A stretch of 64,000 nucleotides of DNA from Ammoniphilus sp. CFH 90114 (GTDB lineage: Bacteria > Bacillota > Bacilli > Aneurinibacillales > RAOX-1), in contig NZ_SDLI01000005.1 in assembly GCF_004123195.1 (NCBI RefSeq), positions 75,574-139,573 of the forward strand. The letters run 5' to 3'. The first letter of the stretch is position 1. Every line of letters starts with the position of its first letter. A program made the translations under genes and the position numbers. A model generated the notes under the pieces. The model made no database searches, had not been told where the DNA came from, and saw only the letters and a list, made by a program, of their open reading frames with translations. This document shows, piece after piece, positions 15,739 to 24,602 of this stretch.

Positions 15739-18018
15739 ATGAGAGATGTTCTTAATCGCACGATTGTTGTCTTACTATTAATGATTGTCGCTTCATATTC
15801 TTTATGGGAGATAGGTCCGCCAAGCCTAAAGGATCAGCAAGAAAATCTTCAATCCTACTCAGCTCATAGGGCATACTCCTATCTGAAACATATCGCTTAC
15901 GAACCTCATCCAACCGGTTCTAAGGGCAATGAGAGAGTCAGAGAATACATAATGAAAGTAAGCAAAGACCTAGGGTATGAACCTGAGGTGCAAACAGCTG
16001 AAGTTTCGGTTTCTGAGAAAAATCGAAATTTAATCACAGCTGCCACAATTCACAATGTGCTTGTTCGGGTTCCAGGATCAACACCATCCCACGCGGTACT
16101 TGTCATGGCACACTATGACTCAGAGGCTGGAAGCCCTGGTGCAAACGATGATGGGGTTGCCGTGGCAGCCATGCTGGAAACCTTGCGAGCACTAAAGGAA
16201 CATGAAAAGCTAAAGAATGATGTGATTTTTCTTTTTACAGATGGAGAAGAATTGGGGCTGTTTGGAGCTAGAGCTTTTTGGAAGGAACATCCATGGGCAA
16301 AGGATGTCAGCATGGTATTAAATTATGAAGCTCGGGGTTCTAAAGGGTCCTCCTTAATGTTTGAAACAGGGGCAAACAATGGATGGTTAATTGAAAATTT
16401 CTCTAAAGCGGCCTCACACCCTGTGTCGAATTCCAGCATGAGCGATTTTTATGAATTAATGACCAACGATACGGACTTCACCATTGCTAAGGAGTACGGA
16501 AAGACGGGACTAAATTTTGCCTATGGAGATGGCCGCTATGCTTATCATTCTCCTCTGGATAATCTAGAACATATCGATTTAAAGACAGTTCAGCACCATG
16601 GAGAAAATGTCTACAATTTAGTTTTACAATTTGGACAAGCTGACCTATCTGAGCCTGGCCAGAGCGATAAGGTATTCTTTAACCTCTTTGGCATCCTGAT
16701 TCATTATTCCACATCATGGATTTTGCCGTTGAATATCCTGGTTTCTGCCCTCATTCTCTCAGCTGTGGCTTGGAGAGTGAAGGCTAGGAAGCTCGTATTG
16801 AAACAGCTAGGATTAGCCTTTCTATTTATTCCAACGACACTTCTGATCCTGGTAGGAATGCTATTCGGGACTTGGAAACTAGCGGATGTATTTTGGACTG
16901 ATGAACTGTTTCGATACCAGCCGTATACGATTTCTTTTGCTCATTTGCTTATAGGTTTATCCTTATTTATTCTCCTCCTTCGTGTGATGAGCCGTTGGGT
17001 AAATCTAGATCACGTGTATCCTGCTGTTTTACTGATGAACCTGATCCTGATTTGGGGAATTTATATCTACTTGCCTGGAGCAAGTTATTTAATGATTTGG
17101 CCTTTTTTTATTCATTACGTATTTTACCTGGGCTCACTTGCTTCAAAAAAGGCGTTGGAGTGCTTCCCGATTGTACATACAGCTTCATCGGTGCTGATCC
17201 TGTTATTTTTCACTCCGTTGCTATTTTTATTGTTTGTATTCTTGCCGATTGGTTTTATCCCCTATATTGGGGCGATCGGGTGTAGTTTGGTAGGCTTTTG
17301 GATTCTTCCATCTCTCAACTTTGTAATAAAAGGGGGATATAGGAGTGTAGCACTGGGATCTTTCCTTCTTGGTTTATCTATATTAGGATATTTTCAGTTT
17401 ATCGCAAAGACAAATTCGGAACTTCCTGAGAGAAATAACTTGTTTTTTGTACAGCATGCAGATCAAAATGAATCTTATTGGGTGACAAAAACACAGCCAG
17501 ATTCGTGGACCAGTATGTACCTTCCTACCCCTATACAGAAAAATCTCAACGATCTCATTATCTTTAATGGGACAAAACAGATGGTGTGGGCAGATCAAAC
17601 GAACGTCAATCCACGACTTCATGAACCGGATATTATAGTATTGAAAAATGAAAAGCATACAGACTTCCGCGAGCTTGAGTTACGGATTCAGTCGGGTAGA
17701 AAAGCTCAGGACTACTTGATGATGGAAGTGTTAAATACAAAGGTGCTTGAGAGCGAAATACAAGGACAATTCCCCGATGATCGTGAAGCTGAAGAAGAGA
17801 TTTGGAACTGGAGAATGCGATACTACCATGTACCGGTTGAAGGCATCCGTTTAAAGCTAAAGCTGGAAGGGACAGAACCGGTTTCCCTTCGGGTCATGGA
17901 TGGTTCATACGGCTTGCCTATCATCGAAGGGCTGCCGCAACGACCTTCCAAGATGGTGGGAAGGTATGAGTATGATCTTATGACATTAGTTGTAAAAACA
18001 CTAATAATTAGTGATTGA
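15739..18018 (+). CDS. Membrane-anchored M28 family peptidase with multi-pass C-terminal domain
   Basis: 759 residues. An N-terminal helix (~7-25) is followed by an extracytoplasmic M28 zinc aminopeptidase domain: 'VLVMAHYDSEAGSPGANDDGVAVAAMLE' (zinc His/Asp), 'FLFTDGEELGLFGARAFWKEHPW' (catalytic Glu), 'ARGSKGSSLMFETG', 'NDTDFTIAKEYGKTGLNFAYGDGRYAYHSPLDNLEHI' (last His). Residues ~310-560 contain about eight transmembrane helices and residues ~570-759 a second soluble domain. This is the layout of Fxna/ERMP1-like peptidases. It is translated with the upstream lipoprotein (10-base gap). Substrate unknown. Confidence 0.9.
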   Translation: MRDVLNRTIVVLLLMIVASYSLWEIGPPSLKDQQENLQSYSAHRAYSYLKHIAYEPHPTGSKGNERVREYIMKVSKDLGYEPEVQTAEVSVSEKNRNLITAATIHNVLVRVPGSTPSHAVLVMAHYDSEAGSPGANDDGVAVAAMLETLRALKEHEKLKNDVIFLFTDGEELGLFGARAFWKEHPWAKDVSMVLNYEARGSKGSSLMFETGANNGWLIENFSKAASHPVSNSSMSDFYELMTNDTDFTIAKEYGKTGLNFAYGDGRYAYHSPLDNLEHIDLKTVQHHGENVYNLVLQFGQADLSEPGQSDKVFFNLFGILIHYSTSWILPLNILVSALILSAVAWRVKARKLVLKQLGLAFLFIPTTLLILVGMLFGTWKLADVFWTDELFRYQPYTISFAHLLIGLSLFILLLRVMSRWVNLDHVYPAVLLMNLILIWGIYIYLPGASYLMIWPFFIHYVFYLGSLASKKALECFPIVHTASSVLILLFFTPLLFLLFVFLPIGFIPYIGAIGCSLVGFWILPSLNFVIKGGYRSVALGSFLLGLSILGYFQFIAKTNSELPERNNLFFVQHADQNESYWVTKTQPDSWTSMYLPTPIQKNLNDLIIFNGTKQMVWADQTNVNPRLHEPDIIVLKNEKHTDFRELELRIQSGRKAQDYLMMEVLNTKVLESEIQGQFPDDREAEEEIWNWRMRYYHVPVEGIRLKLKLEGTEPVSLRVMDGSYGLPIIEGLPQRPSKMVGRYEYDLMTLVVKTLIISD

Positions 18019-18044
18019 CTGTTAGTTCATGAGAATGCTATATT
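18015..18044 (+). promoter_or_regulatory. Promoter of the manganese riboswitch transcript
   Basis: TTGACT (18015-18020) and TATATT (18039-18044) with an 18-base spacer, overlapping the M28 stop codon. It faces the riboswitch on the plus strand, which shows that the riboswitch can be transcribed independently. Confidence 0.65.
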
Positions 18045-18057
18045 GTCTTCAGTTGAA

Positions 18058-18228
18058 TAATCCTCTTAAGGGGAGTAGCTGGTACAGCAAAGTCGTCATT
18101 ACAGGGTGATCCCTCGGCTTTGTTGGCAACATGATGTTGTTAGCGAGACCTTACCATTCGGAATGGATGAAGGTTACTTCTATTTAATGACCTTTATCTA
18201 ACCATGGTAGAGGTCATTTTTTATTTTT
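18058..18228 (+). ncRNA. yybP-ykoY (Mn2+) riboswitch with intrinsic terminator
   Basis: Contains the class signatures in order: AAGGGGAGTAGC (18068-18079), GTCGTCATTACAGGG (18092-18106), then AGCGAGACCTTACC with GATGAAGGTT closing the lower helix. Downstream, ATGACCT / AGGTCAT (18187-18217) forms a terminator stem followed by TTTTTTATTTTT; part of its 5' arm can alternatively pair with AAGGT of the aptamer. This class binds Mn2+ and turns on exporters, typically terC/ykoY or mntP/yybP genes. Here the RNA runs plus-strand while terC lies on the minus strand with its 3' end facing the riboswitch, so no sense-strand ORF follows for about 950 bases. Confidence 0.88.
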
Positions 18229-18246
18229 ACCAGCTGCTATTGGATT

Positions 18247-18283
18247 TAAGCACAAGCATGGTAAAACCACGCTTATGCTTAGT
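18247..18283 (-). terminator. Possible terminator of terC
   Basis: Inverted repeat TAAGCACAAGCATGGT / ACCACGCTTATGCTTA directly after the terC stop. It lacks a T run, so termination would be weak. Confidence 0.45.
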
Positions 18284-18291
18284 CTTAAACA

Positions 18292-19119
18292 TTATTTGGC
18301 TTTTTCTTGTTTTTTGGATGAGAATGGCTTAGGCTCACCAGAACCTCCTGGATCTCCAGGATTTCCAGGTTCTTTCTGCTTAGATAAGAACCAACCTGAA
18401 ACGGCTATGAGTATAAGAACCGACCAGAAAGTGAGCTTCCACGCTGTCGTTTTGGGGAAACCAACAGGTAAATAAGCTAAGTCAGGATGTGAGAGGGTAT
18501 AGACGGTAAGCTTGACCCCAACCCAACCTACAATCGTAAAGGCGGCTGTTTCAAGTCCAGGCCTTTTCTGAAGTAAGCCTACAAAATAATTGGCAGCGAA
18601 TCTCATAATCACTAGACCTATGATTCCACCTGCAAGGATGACAAGGAATTGTCCTCCGTCCAAACCACCAATAGGGGGGAGGGGTGTTTCAGGAAGCGTG
18701 ACAGCAAAAGCTACGGCGGCTAAAATAGCATCCACGGCGAAGGCTAAGTCAGCCAGTTCCACCTTGAGTACCGTTGTCCAAAACCCAGACCCCTGTTTGA
18801 CATTGCCTGTATCTTTATTTTCACCTTTACGCAAAACGAACTTTTTGAACATGTGATTAAGACTGATAAATATGAGGTATAAAGCTCCTATGGCTTGAAC
18901 CTGCCAGACATCCACTAAAAAAGAGATGAGAAATAGTGACCCGAATCGGAACACAAAGGCTCCAGCTAAACCGTAAAATAAAGCCTTTTTTCTCTCCGTT
19001 TCAGGCAAATGTTTGACCATAATAGCAATAACTAAAGCATTATCAGCAGCTAGGATTCCTTCTAAAGCAATAAGAACAAGTAAAACCCAGCCGTATTCCA
19101 ACAAGAGTGCAACATCCAA
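18292..19119 (-). CDS. TerC family integral membrane protein (YkoY-like metal exporter)
   Basis: 275 residues with about seven to eight transmembrane helices and the TerC signatures 'ALEGILAADNALVIAIMVKHLP' (acidic residues in helix 1-2) and 'VELADLAFAVDAILAAVAFAVT'. The start is TTG with AAAGGAG seven bases upstream. A Gly/Pro/Glu-rich tail ends the protein. TerC/YkoY proteins export Mn2+ (metallating secreted enzymes), and in Bacillus the gene is under a yybP-ykoY riboswitch. Here that riboswitch lies beyond the 3' end on the other strand, and nothing like it precedes this start. Confidence 0.9.
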   Translation of the reverse strand: MDVALLLEYGWVLLVLIALEGILAADNALVIAIMVKHLPETERKKALFYGLAGAFVFRFGSLFLISFLVDVWQVQAIGALYLIFISLNHMFKKFVLRKGENKDTGNVKQGSGFWTTVLKVELADLAFAVDAILAAVAFAVTLPETPLPPIGGLDGGQFLVILAGGIIGLVIMRFAANYFVGLLQKRPGLETAAFTIVGWVGVKLTVYTLSHPDLAYLPVGFPKTTAWKLTFWSVLILIAVSGWFLSKQKEPGNPGDPGGSGEPKPFSSKKQEKAK

Positions 19120-19177
19120 TGTAGACGACTCCTTTCGGTTTCCTTTAGCCTTACTATTCCTTTAAACTCAGTTATTC

Positions 19178-19825
19178 ATGAAAAGACTTTTTCTGAAATG
19201 GAGAACTTACCAAGTGAAAACATCAACTTCCTTCTCGAAAACGCTAAAGAACCTTTCGGTTCCATCTCATGGGATTACCTTGGGGAAATTTCTTCATGAT
19301 CTAGGGCAACAGGGGATTCTAGTTGGACTTGCCTTCCTAACCATCCCTTTTTTGTTTGGGGTGTCCATTCCAGGCACTAGCACACCCTTTGGCATTCTGA
19401 TTGCTCTTGTCTCGTGGCAGCTCCTTCTTCAACGACCTGTCTCAATTCCAAGGAAGTTCGGAAACATTCAATTATCCTCTGCTTCCATCGTGAAATTGCA
19501 GAACAAAAGCCTTCCTTGGATTATGAGGATGGAAGAAAAAATAAAGCCACGTTGGATATCCTGGTTCAAATCACCGCTTATTCGTCAATGTCATATAGCA
19601 GTCATGATGCTTAGTGGTATCTTATTAACCGTTCCGATTCCAATTCCATTAACCAATGCGTTTCCGGCCTATGCAGTCTTACTATTAAGCATTGGCATTT
19701 TGGAACGGGACGGTTTGCTTGTGTTCATCGGCCATACGTTTTTTGTTACCAGTATTCTCTATTTTGTTTTTATCGGATGGATCGGAACAGAGGGGATAAT
19801 GGCGCTTTGGACGTCTGTATTTTAG
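19178..19825 (+). CDS. ExoD-family membrane protein
   Basis: 215 residues matching the ExoD family (exopolysaccharide synthesis-associated membrane proteins): 'HGITLGKFLHDLGQQGILVGLAFLTIPFLFGVSIPGTSTPFGILIALVSWQLLL', 'IPRKFGN', 'GILLTVPIPIPLTNAFPAYAVLLLSIGILERDGLLVFIGH'. Four hydrophobic helices. The ATG at 19178 has a weak ribosome site. Promoter sequence is shared with the divergent terC gene. It is the first sense ORF downstream of the Mn riboswitch, although 950 bases away and behind a terminator. Function in Firmicutes unknown. Confidence 0.83.
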   Translation: MKRLFLKWRTYQVKTSTSFSKTLKNLSVPSHGITLGKFLHDLGQQGILVGLAFLTIPFLFGVSIPGTSTPFGILIALVSWQLLLQRPVSIPRKFGNIQLSSASIVKLQNKSLPWIMRMEEKIKPRWISWFKSPLIRQCHIAVMMLSGILLTVPIPIPLTNAFPAYAVLLLSIGILERDGLLVFIGHTFFVTSILYFVFIGWIGTEGIMALWTSVF

Positions 19826-19832
19826 GGTGGAT

Positions 19833-19880
19833 AAATGCTTGCTCAAGATCATCGTGAACAAGCATTTATTTTTTCTTTAT
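19833..19880 (+). terminator. Bidirectional terminator between exoD and the SLH gene
   Basis: Stem AAATGCTTG / CAAGCATTT with a 17-base loop, then ATTTTTTCTTT on the plus strand. It overlaps the 3' end of the convergent SLH-protein gene. Confidence 0.72.
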
Positions 19881-21544
19881 TCTTCTACTTTCTTCAATTG
19901 AACAATACCTTTTTCTTTTACATTTCGAATGAACTGAATCGCTTCAGCCCTAGTAAGGGTGCCTTTTGGGACATAGCTGTCGATGCTTGCTTCTGCGGTT
20001 CTGCCTGAAGCCAGCTTATGGTTTAGGAGGTACATCACGGCTTCTTGTTCACTCATCTTTTTGCCGGAAACCGCCTCCGCTACTAAAACTGCAACGGCGC
20101 CTCTTGTCATGGGCTGGCTGCGTTGTGAGAGGGTTGTGAGTCCAGGAACATTCCATAACATGTCCTCTAAGACCTTGTAGAACGGTTCATTCCAAGCTGC
20201 GCCCGGCATGGGATTCAGTTGAAAGCCATTTTCCTCTTCATAGGAGTGAATGAATAGCGTGATAAACTCGGCTTCCGTAACCGCTTTTTCCGGTTGGAAC
20301 CTGCCGTCTGGATATCCCTCGGAGACTTCGGTTTTAGCTGCCCATTGGATAGTGCCATTACGGAAAATCCAATGCGTGTTGGGAATGTCCGTGAATCGGT
20401 TGGCGTAATAGGTTAGCTTGTTATCTCCACTAAGGAGAAATCCGTCCTCATGAAACGTTAAGCCACCGATGGTACCTTGGGGAGCTGCCTGATCCTCGGA
20501 GACATTGCCATCCAACGTAAGCCTGATGATTTTCCCATCTTGTCCTTGTATGTAAATCGATTGGTCATGAAGGGTCACACCGTTAAAACCTCTAACTTCA
20601 AGCTTGTTTGCCGTCGACCACCGCAGTTTCCCTTCAGGGGTTATGGAATACAGAATCTCTTCTTTCCCCCCCATTTCTGCTCCTACAAGATAGAGATTTC
20701 CTTCCGTGTCAAAAACGGGTGCCGTATGCTGGATTTGGTTTGTTTGGTAGGACCATATGGCCTTGCCATCTTCCCCAAGGGCATAGACATATCCATCACT
20801 CATCCCCACGTAGAGGGTTCCATCTTCGCCAATGGCTGGAAGACTAATACCGCTTAAAAATTTATGGGTTGGCCCTTCTCCTGTGAAGGACCATTTTGTT
20901 GTACCATCGGGGTTCAAGGCATAGATGCTTTTCTTGCCTTGTCCATTGATCCCGCCATATAAAGTGCCGTCCTTTCCAAGAACAGGCGTAGTGATATAGC
21001 CCATATGCGCATCTTCAGGTGTTGCCTTCCACTTTTCCTTGCCGTCAGGTGTCAGGGCAACAAGGGACTGGAAGGTATTTTCTCTTCGTACAACGTAGAT
21101 CGTGTTATCAGACCCCACTGTTGGACGAGCCATTTCCAATCCAAATTCTCCGCCTTGGTACGTCCATTTGATTTTCCCGTCAGGACTAATGGCTTTAAGA
21201 TCCCCATAAGAGAGTGTGTAAATTGTACCGTCTTTGCCAATGGTAGGTGTGGTCCAATTAGGACCTAAGTGCAAGCTCCACTTCACTTTCCCATTCGGTT
21301 GCAGTGCATACAATTCCCCATCATCTACCGTCTTTGCAGGGCTTCCCAAGGTACCGGCATAGATTGTTCCATCCGGTCCAAATGCCAGCGTCTGTATATG
21401 TTGACTATAAGAGCCTTGAATTTGATAGGACCATTGCTGGATGGGTTTACTCGTATACGAAATTTCGTCTGCGGCATAGATCGAATCCGCCGCCGTTGTT
21501 CCCAACATGACAGAAAGTAGAATAATTAAACTTTGTTTTTTCAT
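19877..21544 (-). CDS. PQQ-like beta-propeller protein with S-layer homology domains
   Basis: 556 residues from the ATG preceded by AAGGAGGCAG; an upstream reading to 21568 is unlikely. Order: signal peptide (~1-25, cut near YA-AD); about seven propeller blades with repeated 'G.DGTIY.....L.AL.PDG..KW' units; then SLH-type segments 'TDIPNTHWIFRNGTIQWAAKTEVSEGYPDGRFQPEKAVTEAEF' and a second helical repeat with 'MTRGAVAVLVAEAVSGKKMS', plus 'LTRAEAIQFIRNV'. SLH repeats bind pyruvylated secondary cell-wall polymer, so this is a cell-surface protein. The propeller probably serves binding; no quinone-dehydrogenase catalytic residues were identified. Confidence 0.88.
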   Translation of the reverse strand: MKKQSLIILLSVMLGTTAADSIYAADEISYTSKPIQQWSYQIQGSYSQHIQTLAFGPDGTIYAGTLGSPAKTVDDGELYALQPNGKVKWSLHLGPNWTTPTIGKDGTIYTLSYGDLKAISPDGKIKWTYQGGEFGLEMARPTVGSDNTIYVVRRENTFQSLVALTPDGKEKWKATPEDAHMGYITTPVLGKDGTLYGGINGQGKKSIYALNPDGTTKWSFTGEGPTHKFLSGISLPAIGEDGTLYVGMSDGYVYALGEDGKAIWSYQTNQIQHTAPVFDTEGNLYLVGAEMGGKEEILYSITPEGKLRWSTANKLEVRGFNGVTLHDQSIYIQGQDGKIIRLTLDGNVSEDQAAPQGTIGGLTFHEDGFLLSGDNKLTYYANRFTDIPNTHWIFRNGTIQWAAKTEVSEGYPDGRFQPEKAVTEAEFITLFIHSYEEENGFQLNPMPGAAWNEPFYKVLEDMLWNVPGLTTLSQRSQPMTRGAVAVLVAEAVSGKKMSEQEAVMYLLNHKLASGRTAEASIDSYVPKGTLTRAEAIQFIRNVKEKGIVQLKKVEE

Positions 21545-21715
21545 AAATCTGCCTCCTTTTCCCGCCATAATAGACGTTCCATGGAAGAAAAGGTTGCACG
21601 CGAGCCCTTTCCTTTACCATGGAGGGGAATTGCAATGAATAGAAAAATTTTTAAATAATGGAACCATAATCCCATTCAAAGGGTCTAATAGGTTGAAAAG
21701 GAGGTGAACGGGAGG

Positions 21716-22234
21716 GTGTTCGAACACCATGTAAGGCTGGCCGTTAAAGGGAATCATGATTCGTTTATGTATATTATTCGCGAGGTAGAGGGTTCTTTGT
21801 ATAGAGTGGCAAAGGGAATTTTATATTCGGATATGGATTGTGCTGATGCGATTCAAGAGACGATTATAAAAGCATACTCCTCGATCGAAGGTTTGAAAAA
21901 TGAAAAGTATTTTAAGACTTGGATTACACGAATTTTAATCAATAAATGTAGAGATCTTTTGGCAACGAAAAAAAAGGTCGTACCTGTCTATGAAATAAAC
22001 GAAGGGGTAGTGGATCTAAATATTAGCCAGAAAATTGAAGTGTGGGAAGCGATACAAAATCTAAAAGAAGAAATGAGAGTTGTCATTATTTTGTATTACA
22101 TAGAAGGATGGTCTTTAAAGGAAACGGCAGAACTATTAGATATTGCTGAAGGAACGGTTAAATCCAGATTAGCAAGGGCAAGGGTACAGCTCGCTTCTTA
22201 CTTTGACCATCCCATGGAGCAGAGAGGTGTTTAA
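21716..22234 (+). CDS. ECF RNA polymerase sigma factor
   Basis: About 172 residues. Sigma region 2 is 'DSFMYIIREVEGSLYRVAKGILYSDMDCADAIQETIIKAYSSIEGLKNEKYFKTWITRILINKCRD' and region 4 'LKEEMRVVIILYYIEGWSLKETAELLDIAEGTVKSRLARARVQL'. An AAAGGAGGTGA site precedes; GTG 21716 is better spaced than GTG 21704, which overlaps the site. It ends one base before the membrane-anchored regulator at 22236, the usual sigma/anti-sigma arrangement. It is similar to Bacillus SigV/SigW-type factors responding to envelope stress; the signal here is unknown. Confidence 0.9.
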   Translation: MFEHHVRLAVKGNHDSFMYIIREVEGSLYRVAKGILYSDMDCADAIQETIIKAYSSIEGLKNEKYFKTWITRILINKCRDLLATKKKVVPVYEINEGVVDLNISQKIEVWEAIQNLKEEMRVVIILYYIEGWSLKETAELLDIAEGTVKSRLARARVQLASYFDHPMEQRGV

Positions 22235-22235
22235 A

Positions 22236-23141
22236 TTGAAATTTCATGATGAAAATTCTTTCAGAAAAATGTTCGAGGATGAAATCCATAAGGAGGTACC
22301 ACCCATGGTAAAAAAGCGAATAGAGGATACCCTTCATTTATTGGAGGATCAAAAAACGAAATGGTCATTTAGCAAATTAGGAAAGCCTATGAAGATTGCT
22401 GTTTTAGCAGGGGCGCTCATTACCTTCTCAGGTATGACTTACGCTGCAACCAATTTATATCAACTCATGAATGACAAGGGCGAAGTGGTCATGGAATTGA
22501 CGGAGGAGCCCATAGACAGCACTCAGGATTGGAATTCCATGGAGGAATTAGTCGAGAGTATTGAAGCAGAACAAACGATTATTGCCTATGAAACAGATAA
22601 ATACCCTACAGACGAATTTATGATTCACACCAAACCAAGCGAGTATTCGGAGTTGGGTGAATTAAATGCAGAGAGCCAGCAATCCTATGATTTTAAAGAA
22701 GAACTATCAGGAGGTTATACATTTAAAAAAGGCATTATTATGGCGGAAAGAGAAGGGGACATCTTTCAAGAGATAAAAGAAGAGTTGTTACAAGAGGCAA
22801 AAGATACAGACAAAAAGATCGTGTATAGGATTTTAGATGGCCTGGTTGGCAATAAACAACTCAATACGCTTGCGGAGTATACCAATGGCCATGAAGTCGT
22901 GCATGTATTAACAACAGATGATACCGCTCGTTATGAAAATATGAAGCATGATCCAAGCCAGACAGACCTAAGCAAAGTCATGGTTAATGGCCAAGAGGCT
23001 TTTTATATCAATCAAGGTGTCCGCCAAGCTATTCAATGGATAAGTGAAACCGATGGGACCAAAAGATATTTTCGTGTAGCAACGATGTCCGAAACCGTAA
23101 AGAAAGAGGATTTAATCAATCTCGCTAACGAAATAGAGTAA
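22236..23141 (+). CDS. Membrane anti-sigma factor / DUF4179-like partner of the ECF sigma
   Basis: 301 residues from TTG 22236, the base after the sigma stop codon plus one; GAGAGGTG precedes it. The N-terminal ~60 residues are charged and cytoplasmic, followed by one helix ('MKIAVLAGALITFSGMTYAA') and a large external domain with no recognised enzyme motif. Coupled position and topology identify it as the likely regulator that sequesters the upstream sigma factor. It is followed by a terminator shared with a convergent sigma/anti-sigma pair. Confidence 0.8.
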   Translation: MKFHDENSFRKMFEDEIHKEVPPMVKKRIEDTLHLLEDQKTKWSFSKLGKPMKIAVLAGALITFSGMTYAATNLYQLMNDKGEVVMELTEEPIDSTQDWNSMEELVESIEAEQTIIAYETDKYPTDEFMIHTKPSEYSELGELNAESQQSYDFKEELSGGYTFKKGIIMAEREGDIFQEIKEELLQEAKDTDKKIVYRILDGLVGNKQLNTLAEYTNGHEVVHVLTTDDTARYENMKHDPSQTDLSKVMVNGQEAFYINQGVRQAIQWISETDGTKRYFRVATMSETVKKEDLINLANEIE

Positions 23142-23149
23142 CACCTGAA

Positions 23150-23193
23150 AAAAGACCGCTTTTGAGTTGTGTGAACTCTAGCGGTCTTTTCTG
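23150..23193. terminator. Bidirectional terminator between convergent sigma loci
   Basis: Stem AAAAGACCGCT / AGCGGTCTTTTC with an 18-base loop and T/A runs on both sides; suits both the plus-strand and minus-strand operons. Confidence 0.8.
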
Positions 23194-23199
23194 TTGGTA

Positions 23200-24111
23200 C
23201 TATTTTTCGGGTTTAATATAAGGGACGACTTGTGCAACAGCTCCAACCGAGGCTCCACGAATAAGTTCTTGATTTTCTAAGGCTTTAAAATTCTCCGTTT
23301 GGCCAGTGAGCATGATACCTAAAATCTTGACTTCATCAAATGGTTTGTTTTTATTTTCATTTAAAAATGTCTGGATGGTTTCGTTATTCCCCTTAGCATC
23401 ATATTTTTCAAGTGCTTCAATAAAGCTGTTGTATGCTTCCTTAGGTGAATCTGATGGATCAAATCCATAAACCGGCATACCAGCAGGACCATTACTTTCA
23501 TCTACAATAGGGGAGGTCATATACAACCATGCGATGTTTAAATTGTCGGGAATTTTAGCTTGTATTTCCTTTAGCGTATAAGGCTGATTAAAAGAAAGGG
23601 CCACTTCCGCAACGTGATTTTCCATTTGTGAGATTTCGCTTAGTTCGTTTTGGATACCATCATAGTAGTCTTGGATCGATGGATGATAGAATGTCGCTAC
23701 TTTATTTTTCGTTTGTTTGTCATACTCATAAAAATCTGTATCAGAGGAGTAAAAACCTGGGGTTAATTCGTTATGATCGATATCTACTCTGAACCAAGAA
23801 TACGAGCTCGTGAGTGTGCTCCATGGAACAAGATAGCCATTGATGTTTTTAGAGCGATTGGTAATCATATTACCGCCAAACATGGAGGAATGACTCGTGA
23901 CTTGAGAGTCGATCCGAATATTCGGTTGGGCAATGGCATGATATAAAAACAGCTGGTCATGAAGTCTTGAAGAACTTTTGGATGCAAAGTAGTTGCCAGT
24001 TTTATAAAGGATAGGCAATAAAATCAGTACAACAATGATAGAAATGATGATGGTTTTAAGCAATTGTTTTCGTTTCGCTTTTTTTAAAGCGGTTTTAATG
24101 GAAGTGTCCAT
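23200..24111 (-). CDS. Anti-sigma factor with Sigma_reg_N/Sigma_reg_C domains
   Basis: 303 residues. A short basic cytoplasmic N-terminus ('IKTALKKAKRKQLLK'), one transmembrane helix (~19-38) and an extracellular part comprising a sigma-regulator N-terminal domain and C-terminal domain ('LSFNQPYTLKEIQAKIPDNLNIAWLYMTSP', 'ILGIMLTGQTENFKALENQELIRGASVGAVAQVVPYI'). This is the architecture of membrane regulators of ECF sigma factors in Bacilli. The start codon overlaps the stop of the sigma gene (TAATG), implying coupled translation. Confidence 0.87.
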   Translation of the reverse strand: MDTSIKTALKKAKRKQLLKTIIISIIVVLILLPILYKTGNYFASKSSSRLHDQLFLYHAIAQPNIRIDSQVTSHSSMFGGNMITNRSKNINGYLVPWSTLTSSYSWFRVDIDHNELTPGFYSSDTDFYEYDKQTKNKVATFYHPSIQDYYDGIQNELSEISQMENHVAEVALSFNQPYTLKEIQAKIPDNLNIAWLYMTSPIVDESNGPAGMPVYGFDPSDSPKEAYNSFIEALEKYDAKGNNETIQTFLNENKNKPFDEVKILGIMLTGQTENFKALENQELIRGASVGAVAQVVPYIKPEK

Positions 24112-24602
24112 TAACGTTTTCCTCCGATCTTTGAGTGAACCGATTTACGTGCACGATATAATTTCTGCTTGACGCTATCTGCTTGAATTTCTAGAATGTG
24201 GGCAATTTCCTCATAGGAAAAATCATAATAATACTTTAAAAAGAAAATCTCTTTATATTCGTTTTTTATGTCTTTCAATAAGTAGAAAATCTCATCTTTA
24301 TTTAGGATGGCATCCAACTCATGATCTGTATGTTGCAGCTTTGAATAAATTTCCTCAGATAAGGAAAGGTTCTGCTGCTCCTTTTTCCTTTTTAAGTCGA
24401 TGTACTCATTGAGAGATACTCTAAAAAACCAAGGACGTATATTGCTCTCTGTTAAGTCATCCAATAAGAGATAAACTTTGTAAAAGGTATTTTGAATAAT
24501 ATCTTCCGCATCTTCTTTTTTAGCTCCTTTCGCCAGTAGTAGCCGGAACACTTCCTCTCCCACATTCATAAGATAGGAAGTTAGTATATTTTCTTTTTTC
24601 AT
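24111..24602 (-). CDS. ECF RNA polymerase sigma factor
   Basis: 163 residues with region 2 ('AEDIIQNTFYKVYLLLDDLTESNIRPWFFRVSLNEYIDLKRK') and region 4 ('NEYKEIFFLKYYYDFSYEEIAHILEIQADSVKQKLYRARKSVHSKI'). GGGAGGA ribosome site upstream of ATG. It is upstream of and overlaps its anti-sigma gene by one base. It is not closely similar to the neighbouring plus-strand sigma factor, so the two loci are probably of different descent. Confidence 0.9.
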   Translation of the reverse strand: MKKENILTSYLMNVGEEVFRLLLAKGAKKEDAEDIIQNTFYKVYLLLDDLTESNIRPWFFRVSLNEYIDLKRKKEQQNLSLSEEIYSKLQHTDHELDAILNKDEIFYLLKDIKNEYKEIFFLKYYYDFSYEEIAHILEIQADSVKQKLYRARKSVHSKIGGKR

